Assembly (NCBI GenBank): GCA_033722135.1
Contig: JAWVZO010000011.1
Location: forward strand, 1-27,582
Length of the DNA: 27,582 nucleotides
Direction: 5' to 3'
From: QNFN01 sp033722135
Lineage (GTDB): Bacteria > Pseudomonadota > Gammaproteobacteria > QNFN01
The position numbers were made by a program, and so were the translations under genes. Shown here piece after piece: positions 15,102 through 23,162 of this stretch. Position 1 is the first letter of the stretch. The number at the start of each line of letters is the position of its first letter. The notes beneath the pieces were generated by a model that was given only the letters and a program-made list of their open reading frames with translations, was not told the origin of the DNA and ran no database searches.

Positions 15102-16237
15102 ATGAACGACTCGTCGTCTTGGTCCTCGATCGAGAGTCCGTCGAAATTCTCGACGAACTTGCGCGGGTCGCCCTCGGACTGGTCGAGCTTGATCATCAGG
15201 CGCACCTCGTTGGACGAGTCGGCGTAGAGCAGCGCATCGTCGCGGGTGATCTCGCCCTCCTTGTAGAGCTGGAACAGCGCCTGGTCGAAGGTCTGCATGC
15301 CGTGCTCGGTCGACTCCTTCATCAGGCTCTTGATCTCGTGTACCTCGCCCTTGCCGATCAGGTCGGCCATCAGCGGGGTGTTGATCATGACCTCGATCGC
15401 GGCGCGCCGCCCCTTGCCGTCCTTGCGCGGGATCAGCAGCTGGGCAACCACCGCCTTGAGGTTCAGCGACAGGTCCATGAACAGCTGGTCGCGGCGCTCC
15501 TCGGGGAAGAAGTTGATGATGCGGTCCATCGCCTGGTTGGCGTTGTTGGCGTGCAGCGTGGCCAGCACGAGGTGTCCGGTCTCGGAAAACGCGATGGCGT
15601 AGTCCATGGTCTCCTGATGGCGGATCTCGCCGATCAGGATCACGTCCGGGGCCTGGCGCAGCGTGTTCTTCAACGCGACGTCGTATGACTCGGTGTCGAC
15701 CCCGACCTCGCGCTGGGTGACGATGCACTGGTCGTGCTGGTGCACGTACTCGATCGGGTCCTCGATGGTGATGATGTGGCCCTTCGAGGTGCGGTTGCGG
15801 TAGCCGATCATCGACGCGAGCGAGGTCGACTTGCCGGTGCCGGTGCCGCCGACGAACAGCACCATGCCGCGCTTGGTCATGGCGAGGTCCTTGAGGATCG
15901 GCGGCAGCTTCAGGTCCTCGAAGGTCGGGATCGTCGTCTCGATGCGACGCAACACCATGCCGACGTTGCTGCGCTGGACGAACACGTTGACGCGGAACCG
16001 GCCGACGCCGGCCGCGCTGATCGCGAAGTTGCACTCGCTGGTCTGCTCGAACTCGGAGCGCTGCTTGTCGTTCATGATGTCGTAGACGACCTTGCGCGCG
16101 GCTTCCGGGTTGAGCGGTTTCTCGGTGACCGGGTTGATGACGCCGTTGACCTTGATCGACGGTGCCGCCCCGGCGGTGATGAAGATGTCCGAGCCCTTCT
16201 GCTCGACGCACATCTTGAGGAGATCGACGAAATCCAT
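15092..16237 (-). CDS. pilU: PilU, PilT-dependent pilus retraction ATPase
   Basis: Hexameric cytoplasmic ATPase of the type IV pilus machine. The 381 residues carry Walker A GGTGTGKS (130-137), the Asp box IITIEDPIEYVH (155-166), Walker B DVILIGEIR (198-206) and the His box GHLVLATLH (221-229). PilU is told from PilT by MCVEQKGSDIFITAGAAPSIK near the start, by the LMADLIGKGE segment in place of PilT's AIRNLIRE, and by the acidic C-terminal tail (about 345-381). In known systems PilU needs PilT for retraction but gives extra force. AGGAAG precedes the ATG. It follows pilT by 22 bases. Confidence 0.96.
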   Translation of the reverse strand: MDFVDLLKMCVEQKGSDIFITAGAAPSIKVNGVINPVTEKPLNPEAARKVVYDIMNDKQRSEFEQTSECNFAISAAGVGRFRVNVFVQRSNVGMVLRRIETTIPTFEDLKLPPILKDLAMTKRGMVLFVGGTGTGKSTSLASMIGYRNRTSKGHIITIEDPIEYVHQHDQCIVTQREVGVDTESYDVALKNTLRQAPDVILIGEIRHQETMDYAIAFSETGHLVLATLHANNANQAMDRIINFFPEERRDQLFMDLSLNLKAVVAQLLIPRKDGKGRRAAIEVMINTPLMADLIGKGEVHEIKSLMKESTEHGMQTFDQALFQLYKEGEITRDDALLYADSSNEVRLMIKLDQSEGDPRKFVENFDGLSIEDQDDESFMRG

Positions 16238-16259
16238 CGCTTCCTGGCTCCTTCCGCGA

Positions 16260-17297
16260 CTAGCGGATGCTGTCCTTGACGTTGGCCTTCTGGCGCGCGT
16301 CCTGCATGCTCACCAGGCCCTTGCGCACCAGATCGACGAGGCACTGCTCGAGGGTCTGCATGCCGATCGATGTGCCGGTCTGGATGGCCGAGTACATCTG
16401 CGCGACCTTGTTCTCGCGGATCAGGTTACGGATCGCGGGGGTGCCGATCATGATCTCGTGCGCCGCGATGCGCCCGCCGCCGATCTTCTTCATCAGGGTC
16501 TGCGAGATGACCGCGCGCAGCGCCTCGGAGAGCATCGACCGGACCATGTCCTTCTCGGCCGCCGGGAAGACGTCGATGATGCGGTCGATGGTCTTCGCCG
16601 CCGACACCGTGTGCAGCGTGCCGAACACCAGGTGGCCGGTCTCCGCCGCGGTCAGCGCCAGGCGGATCGTCTCGAGGTCGCGCATCTCGCCGACCAGGAT
16701 GATGTCCGGGTCCTCGCGCAGCGCTGAGCGCAGCGCCTCGTTGAAGCCGAGGGTGTCGCGGTGCACCTCGCGCTGGTTGACGATACATTTCTTCGACTCG
16801 TGGACGAACTCGATCGGGTCCTCGATGGTCAGGACGTGGCCGAGCTCCTTGTTGTTGACGTAGTCGATCATCGCCGCGAGCGTGGTCGACTTGCCCGAGC
16901 CGGTCGGCCCGGTCACCAGCACCAGGCCGCGCGGGTTGTCGGAGATGTCCTTGAACTGGGCCGGCGCGTTGAGCTGCTCGAGGGTCAGGACCTTGGTCGG
17001 GATGGTGCGGAAGACCGCCGCGGCACCCCGGTTCTGGTTGAACGCGTTGACGCGGAAGCGGGCCACGCCGGGCAGCTCGAACGAGAAGTCGGTCTCGAGG
17101 AACTCCTCGTAGTCCTTCCGCTGCTTGTCGTTCATGATGTCGTAGACGAGCGAGTGGACTTCCTTGTGCTCCATCGGCGGGAGATTGATCCGCTTGATGT
17201 CGCCGTCGACGCGGATCATGGGAGGGAGACCGGCCGAGAGATGCAAGTCCGAGGCGCCGTTCTTCTGGGCGAACGCCAGGAGTTCCGAGATGTCCAT
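16260..17297 (-). CDS. pilT: PilT, pilus retraction ATPase
   Basis: Motor that depolymerises pilin and powers twitching, DNA uptake and surface sensing. The protein from ATG 17297 is 345 residues, as in P. aeruginosa PilT (344), and near-identical in its core. It has MDISELLAFAQKNGASDLHL at the start, Walker A GPTGSGKS (130-137), the Asp box LTIEDPIEFVHE (156-167), Walker B DIILVGEMRD (198-207), the His box GHLVFGTLH (221-229) and the retraction motif AIRNLIRE (288-295). A longer in-frame start at 17372 would add 25 unrelated residues and was rejected. It is divergent from yggS and followed by pilU. Confidence 0.97.
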   Translation of the reverse strand: MDISELLAFAQKNGASDLHLSAGLPPMIRVDGDIKRINLPPMEHKEVHSLVYDIMNDKQRKDYEEFLETDFSFELPGVARFRVNAFNQNRGAAAVFRTIPTKVLTLEQLNAPAQFKDISDNPRGLVLVTGPTGSGKSTTLAAMIDYVNNKELGHVLTIEDPIEFVHESKKCIVNQREVHRDTLGFNEALRSALREDPDIILVGEMRDLETIRLALTAAETGHLVFGTLHTVSAAKTIDRIIDVFPAAEKDMVRSMLSEALRAVISQTLMKKIGGGRIAAHEIMIGTPAIRNLIRENKVAQMYSAIQTGTSIGMQTLEQCLVDLVRKGLVSMQDARQKANVKDSIR

Positions 17298-17386
17298 TCG
17301 AGTACCCCGCTGTGGTATTTTTTCTCGCCCGACGTCCGGCTCCCGGGCAGGCCCGACAAGTATAGACAACACCCGACAGCCGTAAC
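17298..17386. promoter_or_regulatory. Divergent promoter region between pilT and yggS
   Basis: An 89-base gap between leftward pilT and rightward yggS. On the minus strand TATACT (17364-17359) matches 5 of 6 bases of a -10 box and would give a pilT leader of about 55 bases; the -35 is poor. On the plus strand TATAGA (17361-17366) could serve yggS, whose ATG has no ribosome site. A T6 tract (A6 on the pilT strand) lies at about 17334-17339. Confidence 0.4.
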
Positions 17387-18070
17387 ATGCCGACCTTGGC
17401 CGACCGACTCTCGCGAGTCCGGGCGCGCATCGCCGATGCTGCCGGTACGGCAGGTCGCGATCCCGGAGATGTCACCCTCATCGCGGTGAGCAAGCGGCGT
17501 CGCGCCGACGAGGTGGCCGCCCTCAACGACCTTGGCCAGCGCGCGTTCGGCGAAAGCTACCTCCAGGAGGCCCTCGACAAGCAGCAGGCGCTCGCCGGAC
17601 GGCCCATCGACTGGCATTTCATCGGCCCGCTCCAGGCGAACAAGACGCGCGGCGTCGCCGCGCACTTCGCCTGGGTGCACAGCCTCGACCGGGTCAAACT
17701 GGCCCGCCGCCTGAACGACCAGCGTCCCGACGGGCTTCCCCCGCTCGAGGTCTGCCTGCAGGTCAACATCAGCGGCGAGGCGTCGAAATCGGGGGTTGCG
17801 CCCGCCGCACTGCGCGACCTTGCGTTGTCGGTGGCCGACCTGCCCAGGTTGCGGCTGCGGGGCCTGATGGCGATCCCGGCCCCGGCGAGCGACCCCGGGG
17901 CGGCGCGCCGCCCGTTCCGCGACCTGCGCGGGCTCGCCGAGGAACTCGGCGAGGAGGGCCTCGTACTCGACACGCTGTCCATGGGCATGTCGGACGACCT
18001 CGAGGCGGCCGTGCTCGAGGGGGCCACGCACGTGCGCGTGGGCACCGCGCTGTTCGGCCCCCGGCCGTGA
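17387..18070 (+). CDS. yggS: YggS/PROSC family PLP-binding protein
   Basis: A 227-residue alanine-racemase-fold protein that holds pyridoxal 5'-phosphate and keeps vitamin B6 and amino-acid pools balanced. The PLP lysine is Lys36 in VTLIAVSK. FGESYLQEALDK (54-65), WHFIGPLQANKT (76-87) and the phosphate-binding LSMGMSDDLEAAVLEGATHVR followed by VGTALFG complete the family pattern. The residue run after the lysine (RRR) differs from the more common TKP but leaves the active site intact. It lies next to pilT, as in P. aeruginosa PA0394, and heads yggS-proC-yggT-yggU. Confidence 0.96.
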   Translation: MPTLADRLSRVRARIADAAGTAGRDPGDVTLIAVSKRRRADEVAALNDLGQRAFGESYLQEALDKQQALAGRPIDWHFIGPLQANKTRGVAAHFAWVHSLDRVKLARRLNDQRPDGLPPLEVCLQVNISGEASKSGVAPAALRDLALSVADLPRLRLRGLMAIPAPASDPGAARRPFRDLRGLAEELGEEGLVLDTLSMGMSDDLEAAVLEGATHVRVGTALFGPRP

Positions 18071-18115
18071 ACCGGCCCTTGCCCGGCGTGGCGGGCAGCC
18101 AGTAAGGTGCCCCGC

Positions 18116-18949
18116 ATGGACGACTACCGGATCGGCTTCATCGGCGGCGGCAACATGGCGCGCAGCCTCGTCGGCGGCCTGATCGCCGGCGAGGTCGACC
18201 CGCGACGGATCGATGTCGCCGACCCGAGCCACGAAAAGCGGCGGGAACTTGCCGAGCGCTTCGGCGTGACGACCACCGAGGACAACCAGGCGGTCGCCGG
18301 CGCGGTCGACGTGCTGGTGCTCGCGGTCAAGCCCCAGGTGATGCGGGAAGTGGTCACGGCCATCGCGCCCGGCCTGCCCGAGCCGCCCCCCCTGCTTGTC
18401 TCGATCGCCGCCGGGATCCGGGCCGCGTCGCTCGCACGCTGGCTGGGCCTCCCGCTGCCCCTGGTCCGCGCGATGCCCAACACGCCCGCGCTGGTGCGCA
18501 GCGGGGCCACGGCCCTGTACGCGAACCCGGAGGTCTCCGCAGAACAGCGCGACCGCGCCGAGTCGGTCATGCGCGCGGTCGGACAGACCCTGTGGATCGA
18601 GGACGAGGCGCTGATGGACGCCGTCACGGCCGTCTCCGGCAGCGGCCCGGCCTACTTCTTCCTGTTCATGGAGGCGCTCGAGCAGGCCGCGGTCGATCTC
18701 GGTCTGGACCCCGAGGCGGCCCACCTGCTGACCCTCGAAACGGCCCAGGGCGCGGCCCGCATGGCGCTGTCGAGCGACGAGGGACCGGGCGCGTTGCGCG
18801 AGCGGGTCACCTCGCCCGGAGGCACCACCGAGGCCGCCCTCGAGGCTTTCGCCGAGGGCGGCTTCAATGCCCTGGTGCTGCGTGCCGTGAAAGCCGCCCG
18901 CGATCGCGCGGACGCGCTCGCCGACGAGCTGGACCGCGACGGTGGGTAG
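18116..18949 (+). CDS. proC: Pyrroline-5-carboxylate reductase
   Basis: Last step of proline synthesis, NAD(P)H reduction of pyrroline-5-carboxylate. The 277 residues show the Rossmann motif GFIGGGNMARSL (7-18), VLAVKPQVM, RAMPNTPALVRSGATAL, and the C-terminal AVSGSGPAYFFLFMEAL and RVTSPGGTTEAALE signatures. ATG 18116 is preferred over GTG 18107 because TAAGG is 8 bases upstream and the Rossmann fold begins just after. The last eight bases overlap the yggT start. Confidence 0.97.
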   Translation: MDDYRIGFIGGGNMARSLVGGLIAGEVDPRRIDVADPSHEKRRELAERFGVTTTEDNQAVAGAVDVLVLAVKPQVMREVVTAIAPGLPEPPPLLVSIAAGIRAASLARWLGLPLPLVRAMPNTPALVRSGATALYANPEVSAEQRDRAESVMRAVGQTLWIEDEALMDAVTAVSGSGPAYFFLFMEALEQAAVDLGLDPEAAHLLTLETAQGAARMALSSDEGPGALRERVTSPGGTTEAALEAFAEGGFNALVLRAVKAARDRADALADELDRDGG

Positions 18950-19514
18950 CGATTACCTCGCCGATCCGGCCGTGTTCCTGGTCCAGGCGGTGCTTGGCAT
19001 CGTCATGCTGCTCCTGCTGCTGCGCTTCCTGCTCCAGCTCTGTCACGCGGATTTCTACAACCCGCTCTCGCAGCTGGTCATGAAGGTGACGCAACCGGTC
19101 CTGCAGCCGCTCCGCAGGGCGATCCCGGGAAGCAAGCGCGTCGACGGCGCCTCGCTGCTGGTGCTGCTGATCGTACAGGTGGTGACCCTGCTGATCGTCG
19201 CCGCCATGCGCGGCCTCTCGCTCGGCCCCGGCGGCCTGCTTTTCTGGTCCCTCGCCGAACTGGTCACGCTGGTGATCAACGTCTACTTCGTCACAATCAT
19301 CGTCCAGGCATTGCTCAGCTGGTTCAACCCCGGACGCACGCCGCTGAGCCAGGTGCTCCAGGACCTCAACCGACCCCTGCTCCGGCCGGTGCAGCGACTG
19401 GTCCCCCCGATGTCCGGCATCGATCTGTCGCCGCTCGTGGTCCTGCTCGGCCTGCAGGTGGCCAAGATGCTGCTGGTGCCACCGCTGATCGCCGCGGCCC
19501 GGTCGCTGGGTTGA
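18942..19514 (+). CDS. yggT: YggT family integral membrane protein
   Basis: A 190-residue inner-membrane protein with two YGGT repeats. Each has a hydrophobic segment followed by an amphipathic conserved part: FLLQLCHADFYNPLSQLVMK with TQPVLQPLRRAIP in the first half, and ALLSWFNPGRTPLSQVLQDL with NRPLLRPVQRLVPP in the second. About four membrane helices are expected (10-32, 67-87, 96-125, 160-186). The function is not well defined; in plants and bacteria relatives are tied to membrane or division-related processes. The GTG start lies within the end of proC, and a TTG start for yggU overlaps its stop. Confidence 0.93.
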   Translation: MGSDYLADPAVFLVQAVLGIVMLLLLLRFLLQLCHADFYNPLSQLVMKVTQPVLQPLRRAIPGSKRVDGASLLVLLIVQVVTLLIVAAMRGLSLGPGGLLFWSLAELVTLVINVYFVTIIVQALLSWFNPGRTPLSQVLQDLNRPLLRPVQRLVPPMSGIDLSPLVVLLGLQVAKMLLVPPLIAAARSLG

Positions 19515-19792
19515 ACGGCTGCCGGCGGGACGGCGACGACCTTCACCTCGAGCTCCGCGTGCAGCCCGGAGCGCGCCGCAGCGAGTGGTCCGGACGCCAC
19601 GGCGACGCGCTGAAAGTGCGCATCGCCGCTCCGGCGACCGAGGGTCGCGCCAACCGGACACTGATCGCCTTCCTCGCCGGTCAGTTCGGGGTGCCGAAAC
19701 GGCGGGTGGTCATCGAGCACGGACTCCACGGGCACGACAAGCGGGTGCGCGTGATCGCGCCGGCCGTGCTGCCCGGCGACCTTTTTCCGTGA
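19511..19792 (+). CDS. yggU: YggU/DUF167 family small protein
   Basis: A 93-residue protein of the UPF0235 (DUF167) family. LHLELRVQPGARRSEW, the ALKVRIAAPATEGRANRTLI core and a VPKRRVVIEHGLHGHDKRVRV end are diagnostic. The function is unknown. The start is taken as TTG at 19511, overlapping the yggT stop (TTGA) by four bases; no downstream ATG or GTG leaves a complete domain. It is usually found right after yggT, as here. Confidence 0.88.
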   Translation: MNGCRRDGDDLHLELRVQPGARRSEWSGRHGDALKVRIAAPATEGRANRTLIAFLAGQFGVPKRRVVIEHGLHGHDKRVRVIAPAVLPGDLFP

Positions 19793-19805
19793 CGGGGCGC
19801 CTCGG

Positions 19806-19834
19806 TTGCGCGGGCCCCGAGTGCTGACTAGACT
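19806..19834 (+). promoter_or_regulatory. Candidate promoter for metX
   Basis: TTGCGC (19806-19811) and TAGACT (19829-19834) are separated by exactly 17 bp in the 89-base gap between yggU and metX. Start of transcription would be near 19841, giving a leader of about 40 bases. Matches are partial (3 of 6 and 4 of 6). No known methionine riboswitch or SAM element fits in this short gap. Confidence 0.35.
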
Positions 19835-19881
19835 GGCCGTCTGCCCCGCGCCGCGGCCCTTCCTGACACGAGTCTGAACCG

Positions 19882-21027
19882 ATGCCGGAAGCGATCCCGG
19901 CCGATTCGGTCGGCCTGGTGACACCTCGGAAAATCCACTTCGACCGACCGCTCGAGTTGGACTGCGGACGCACGCTTCCCTCCTACGACCTGGTCTACGA
20001 GACCTACGGCGAACTGAACGCGGCCCGCAGCAACGCGGTGCTGATCTGCCACGCACTCTCCGGAGACCACCACGCCGCCGGCTACCACGCCGCGGACGAC
20101 CGCAAGCCGGGCTGGTGGGACGCCTACATCGGTCCCGGCAAGCCGATCGATACCGACCGTTTCCACGTCGTCAGCCTGAACAACCTCGGCGGTTGCAAGG
20201 GCAGCACGGGGCCCAACACCATCGACCCGCAGACCGGCCGGCCCTACGGTCCCGATTTCCCGTTCGTCACCGTGCGCGACTGGGTGGCGAGCCAGGCGCG
20301 CCTCGCCGACACGCTCGGGATCGAGCGCTGGGCCGCGGTGATCGGCGGCAGCCTCGGCGGGATGCAGGCTCTGCAGTGGGCCATCGACCAGCCGGAGCGG
20401 ATACGCCATGCGCTGGTCATCGCCGCGGCGCCGAGGCTCTCCGCGCAGAACATCGCGTTCAACGAGGTGGCCCGCCAGGCGATCCTAAGCGATCCAGACT
20501 TCCACGGCGGACACTACTACGCCGAGGGCGTGGTCCCGCGTCGCGGCCTGATGCTGGCGCGCATGCTCGGCCACATCACCTACCTCTCGGAGGACGCGAT
20601 GCGGGCCAAGTTCGGCCGCGAGCTGCGCGAGGGGGGGCTCAGCTTCAACTTCGACGTCGAGTTCCAGATCGAGAGCTATCTCCGCTACCAGGGACGGTCG
20701 TTCGTCGACAAGTTCGACGCCAACACCTACCTGCTGATGACCAAGGCACTCGACTACTTCGACCCGGCCGCCCGCCACGGCGACGACCTGGCACGCACCC
20801 TCGAGGTCGCCCTCGCCCGTTTCCTGGTCATCTCGTTCACCACCGACTGGCGGTTTTCCCCGGCGCGTTCGCGCGAGATCGTCCGCGCCCTGATCGATGC
20901 AGGAAAAGCGGTCAGCTACGCTGAGATCGAGGCCGAGCACGGTCACGACGCCTTCCTCGCTCCCATTCCGCACTACCGCGCGGTGTTCACGAACTACATG
21001 AACCGCGTCGCCGAGGAGGTCGCCTGA
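19882..21027 (+). CDS. metX: MetX, homoserine O-acyltransferase (probably succinyl type)
   Basis: Alpha/beta-hydrolase enzyme that activates homoserine for methionine synthesis. The 381 residues carry LICHALSGDHHAAG (54-67), NLGGCKGSTGPNTIDP (101-116), the nucleophile elbow GGSLGG (Ser157), TTDWRFSP (Asp322) and HGHDAFL (His355), so the catalytic triad is intact. Proteobacterial MetX next to metW is often a homoserine O-succinyltransferase; whether succinyl- or acetyl-CoA is used cannot be fixed from these motifs alone. metW starts one base after its stop codon. The order yggT-(yggU)-metX-metW matches P. aeruginosa. Confidence 0.95.
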   Translation: MPEAIPADSVGLVTPRKIHFDRPLELDCGRTLPSYDLVYETYGELNAARSNAVLICHALSGDHHAAGYHAADDRKPGWWDAYIGPGKPIDTDRFHVVSLNNLGGCKGSTGPNTIDPQTGRPYGPDFPFVTVRDWVASQARLADTLGIERWAAVIGGSLGGMQALQWAIDQPERIRHALVIAAAPRLSAQNIAFNEVARQAILSDPDFHGGHYYAEGVVPRRGLMLARMLGHITYLSEDAMRAKFGRELREGGLSFNFDVEFQIESYLRYQGRSFVDKFDANTYLLMTKALDYFDPAARHGDDLARTLEVALARFLVISFTTDWRFSPARSREIVRALIDAGKAVSYAEIEAEHGHDAFLAPIPHYRAVFTNYMNRVAEEVA

Positions 21028-21028
21028 G

Positions 21029-21619
21029 ATGCGCCCGGACCTCGAGCTGATCAGCGACTGGATCGAGCCCGACAGCCGGATGCTCGACCTCGGCTGCGGC
21101 GACGGCACCCTCCTGCGCCATCTCGCCGAGACCCGCGGCGTGACCGGCTACGGCCTCGAGATCGACCCGGCCAACGTCGAACGCTGCGTGGCCTCGGGCG
21201 TCAACGTCCTGCAGTACGACCTGAACCGCGGCCTGGGCGATTTCCGCGACGCCAGCTTCGACGTGGTCGTGATGACCCAGACCCTGCAGGCGGTCGACCA
21301 GCCCAACCTGCAGCTCGAGGAGATGCTTCGCGTCGGGCGCGAGGGGATCGTCACGTTCCCCAACTTCGGTCACTACCGATGCCGCCTGCAGCTGGCCATG
21401 GGGCGGATGCCGATGTCGCGCGTGCTGCCGAACACCTGGTACGACACCCCCAACATCCACCTCTGCACGGTCACCGACTTCGAGGAGCTGTGCGCCAAGC
21501 TGGGCATCACCATCCTACAGCGCGCGGTGGTCGACCACGCCCACCGCAGCGGCCTCGGGCTGCGCCTGCTCCCCGGGCTGCTCGGCGAGATCTGCCTCTA
21601 CCGCCTCGAACGGCGCTGA
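21029..21619 (+). CDS. metW: MetW, methionine biosynthesis protein
   Basis: A 196-residue SAM-methyltransferase-fold protein always paired with metX in many Proteobacteria. Motif I is MLDLGCGDGTLLRHL (18-32), and DVVVMTQTLQAVDQP carries the post-I/motif II region. FPNFGHYRCRLQLAMGRMP and TWYDTPNIHLCTVTDFE are typical MetW blocks. In Pseudomonas it is needed with MetX for methionine synthesis, and it is thought to support MetX rather than methylate a known substrate. Translation is probably coupled to metX. The gene ends 8 bases from a convergent membrane-protein gene. Confidence 0.95.
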   Translation: MRPDLELISDWIEPDSRMLDLGCGDGTLLRHLAETRGVTGYGLEIDPANVERCVASGVNVLQYDLNRGLGDFRDASFDVVVMTQTLQAVDQPNLQLEEMLRVGREGIVTFPNFGHYRCRLQLAMGRMPMSRVLPNTWYDTPNIHLCTVTDFEELCAKLGITILQRAVVDHAHRSGLGLRLLPGLLGEICLYRLERR

Positions 21620-21627
21620 CGCTCCGT

Positions 21628-22380
21628 TCAACGTTCCCCGACGTGCTCCGCGCCGACCGCGCCCTCCGGGTGGCCGGCATGACCGGTTCCCGCGAGGTGC
21701 ATGCCGAGGGAGCCCAGGCTCGCGACCCCGAGCAACAGCACGAGCACCCCGGCCGCCACGCGCGACCGCGGACCGGTGAGACGGCGCACCCGGGAGGCGA
21801 AGAGGCCCGAGGCCAGCATGGAGGGCCAAGTCCCGAGCCCGAAGCAGAGCATCACCAGCGCGCCCCCGAGAGGGCCTCCCGCGGACGCGGCGAGGGCCAG
21901 CGCGCTGTAGACCAGGCCGCACGGCAACCAGCCCCAGACCATGCCGACGGGGAGCGCGCCCTGCGGCGAGCGGATCGGCAGCAGGCGCCGCCCCGCCGGC
22001 TCGATGTGCCGCCAGAGGCGGGCGCCGTGTGCCTCGAGGCGCGTCAGCACCGGCCACCAGCCGGTCAGGTAGAGCCCCAGCAGGAGCATGAAGCCTCCCG
22101 CCAGCCCCTGGAGCAGGATGCGCGCGACATCGAGCCCGGCCGCGCTGGCAACCAGGCGCCCGAGCAGGCCGACGAGCGCGCCGGCCACGGCGTAGCTGAT
22201 GATCCGCCCGGCGTTGTAGCCGAGCTGGCAGGCGAACACCGCTCCGGGCCGTTGCCGCACCTCGGGGGCGAGGCCGTTCGCCAGGGCCCCTGCGATGCCG
22301 CCGCACATGGCAACGCAGTGCACGGTGCCGAACAGGCCCATGAGCAGGGCTGCGATCAGGGTGGCGGCGGTCGTGTCCAT
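21628..22380 (-). CDS. DsbD-like/TauE-SafE (COG2836-type) membrane protein
   Basis: A 250-residue inner-membrane protein with about six hydrophobic helices. The diagnostic element is FGTVHCVAMCGGIAGAL near the N-terminus (His21, Cys22, Met25, Cys26), followed by a second VWGWLPCGLVYSALALAASAGG block around the middle. This matches the family often labelled sulfite exporter TauE/SafE or cytochrome biogenesis transmembrane region, relatives of which lie near cbb3 oxidase assembly genes. Cys/His/Met placement suggests thiol or copper handling, which is inference. The short C-terminal tail has four histidines. ATG 22380 is chosen because GAGGAGGGAG lies directly upstream; an earlier in-frame start would add eight residues. 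Confidence 0.8.
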   Translation of the reverse strand: MDTTAATLIAALLMGLFGTVHCVAMCGGIAGALANGLAPEVRQRPGAVFACQLGYNAGRIISYAVAGALVGLLGRLVASAAGLDVARILLQGLAGGFMLLLGLYLTGWWPVLTRLEAHGARLWRHIEPAGRRLLPIRSPQGALPVGMVWGWLPCGLVYSALALAASAGGPLGGALVMLCFGLGTWPSMLASGLFASRVRRLTGPRSRVAAGVLVLLLGVASLGSLGMHLAGTGHAGHPEGAVGAEHVGER

Positions 22381-22414
22381 GGCTCCCTCCTCGGCCACGG
22401 GCATTCTATCGCGG

Positions 22415-22438
22415 CGGCCGTTGACGGCCGTGTATCAT
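22415..22438 (+). promoter_or_regulatory. Inverted repeat and -10-like box before pyrE
   Basis: CGGCCGT (22415-22421) and ACGGCCG (22424-22430) form a perfect 7-bp inverted repeat with a 2-base centre. It ends 2 bases before TATCAT (22433-22438), a 5-of-6 match to a -10 box. A regulator bound there would cover the core promoter of pyrE. The -35 region is not recognisable. The motif is also GC-rich enough that chance is possible. Confidence 0.35.
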
Positions 22439-22458
22439 GCCCGCAGGGAGCCCCGACC

Positions 22459-23100
22459 ATGCACGATTACCAGCGTGATTTCCTCCGTTTCGCCATCGAC
22501 AGCGACGTGTTGCGCTTCGGCACCTTCACGCTGAAGTCAGGCCGCGAGAGCCCCTACTTCTTCAATGCCGGCCTGTTCTGCAGCGGGCGTTCGCTGGCAC
22601 GCCTCGGGCGCTACTACGCCGCGGCGATCGTCGACTCCGGGATCGGCTTCGACATGCTCTTCGGACCCGCCTACAAGGGCATCCCGCTGGCGAGCACGAC
22701 CGCGGTGGCCTTCGCCGACCACCACGGGCGGGACCTCCCCTACGCGTTCGACCGCAAGGAGGCGAAGGACCACGGCGAGGGCGGGTCGATCGTCGGCGCG
22801 CCGCTCGCCGGCCGCGTGCTGATCGTCGACGACGTCATCTCCGCGGGCACCTCGGTGCGCGCGTCGCTGGAACGCATCGAGGCCGCCGGGGCACGGGCTG
22901 CAGGCGTCGCCATCGCCCTCGATCGCCAGGAGCGCGGCACCGGCGCACTTTCGGCGGTCCAGCAGGTCGAACGGGAGTACGGGCTGCCGGTCGCCACGAT
23001 CGTCCGCCTCGACCATCTCGTCGAGTTCCTCGCCGAGGAGCCCGGGATGGGCGAGCCGCTCGAGGCGATCCGCACCTACCGCGACCGTTACGGGGCCTGA
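22459..23100 (+). CDS. pyrE: Orotate phosphoribosyltransferase
   Basis: Fifth step of pyrimidine synthesis: orotate plus PRPP gives OMP. The 213 residues carry FTLKSGRESPYFFNAGLF (23-40), FGPAYKGIPLA (68-78), the flexible catalytic loop RKEAKDHGEGG (99-109) and the PRPP motif VLIVDDVISAGTSV (120-133). Length equals E. coli PyrE (213). AGGGAG lies 8 bases before ATG 22459. It is the second pyrimidine locus in this window, apart from pyrR-pyrB-pyrC'. It is divergent from the TauE-like gene. Confidence 0.97.
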   Translation: MHDYQRDFLRFAIDSDVLRFGTFTLKSGRESPYFFNAGLFCSGRSLARLGRYYAAAIVDSGIGFDMLFGPAYKGIPLASTTAVAFADHHGRDLPYAFDRKEAKDHGEGGSIVGAPLAGRVLIVDDVISAGTSVRASLERIEAAGARAAGVAIALDRQERGTGALSAVQQVEREYGLPVATIVRLDHLVEFLAEEPGMGEPLEAIRTYRDRYGA

Positions 23101-23162
23101 AACCGGTGCGAGACTCTGCATCTACACTTGCACCCCAGTTAAACCATCGACGGGGCAATGTC

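Noticed and set aside
17298..17372. Longer pilT start
   Set aside because: The added 25 residues do not resemble PilT and occupy the promoter gap; length from 17297 matches the family.
17216..18724. A 502-residue minus-strand open frame across pilT-yggS-proC
   Set aside because: It would cross the divergent promoter region and run antisense to yggS and proC. Not a gene.
23101..23162. GGTGC/GCACC pair after pyrE as a terminator
   Set aside because: Only five base pairs, a loop of about 19 bases and no U-tract; not convincing.
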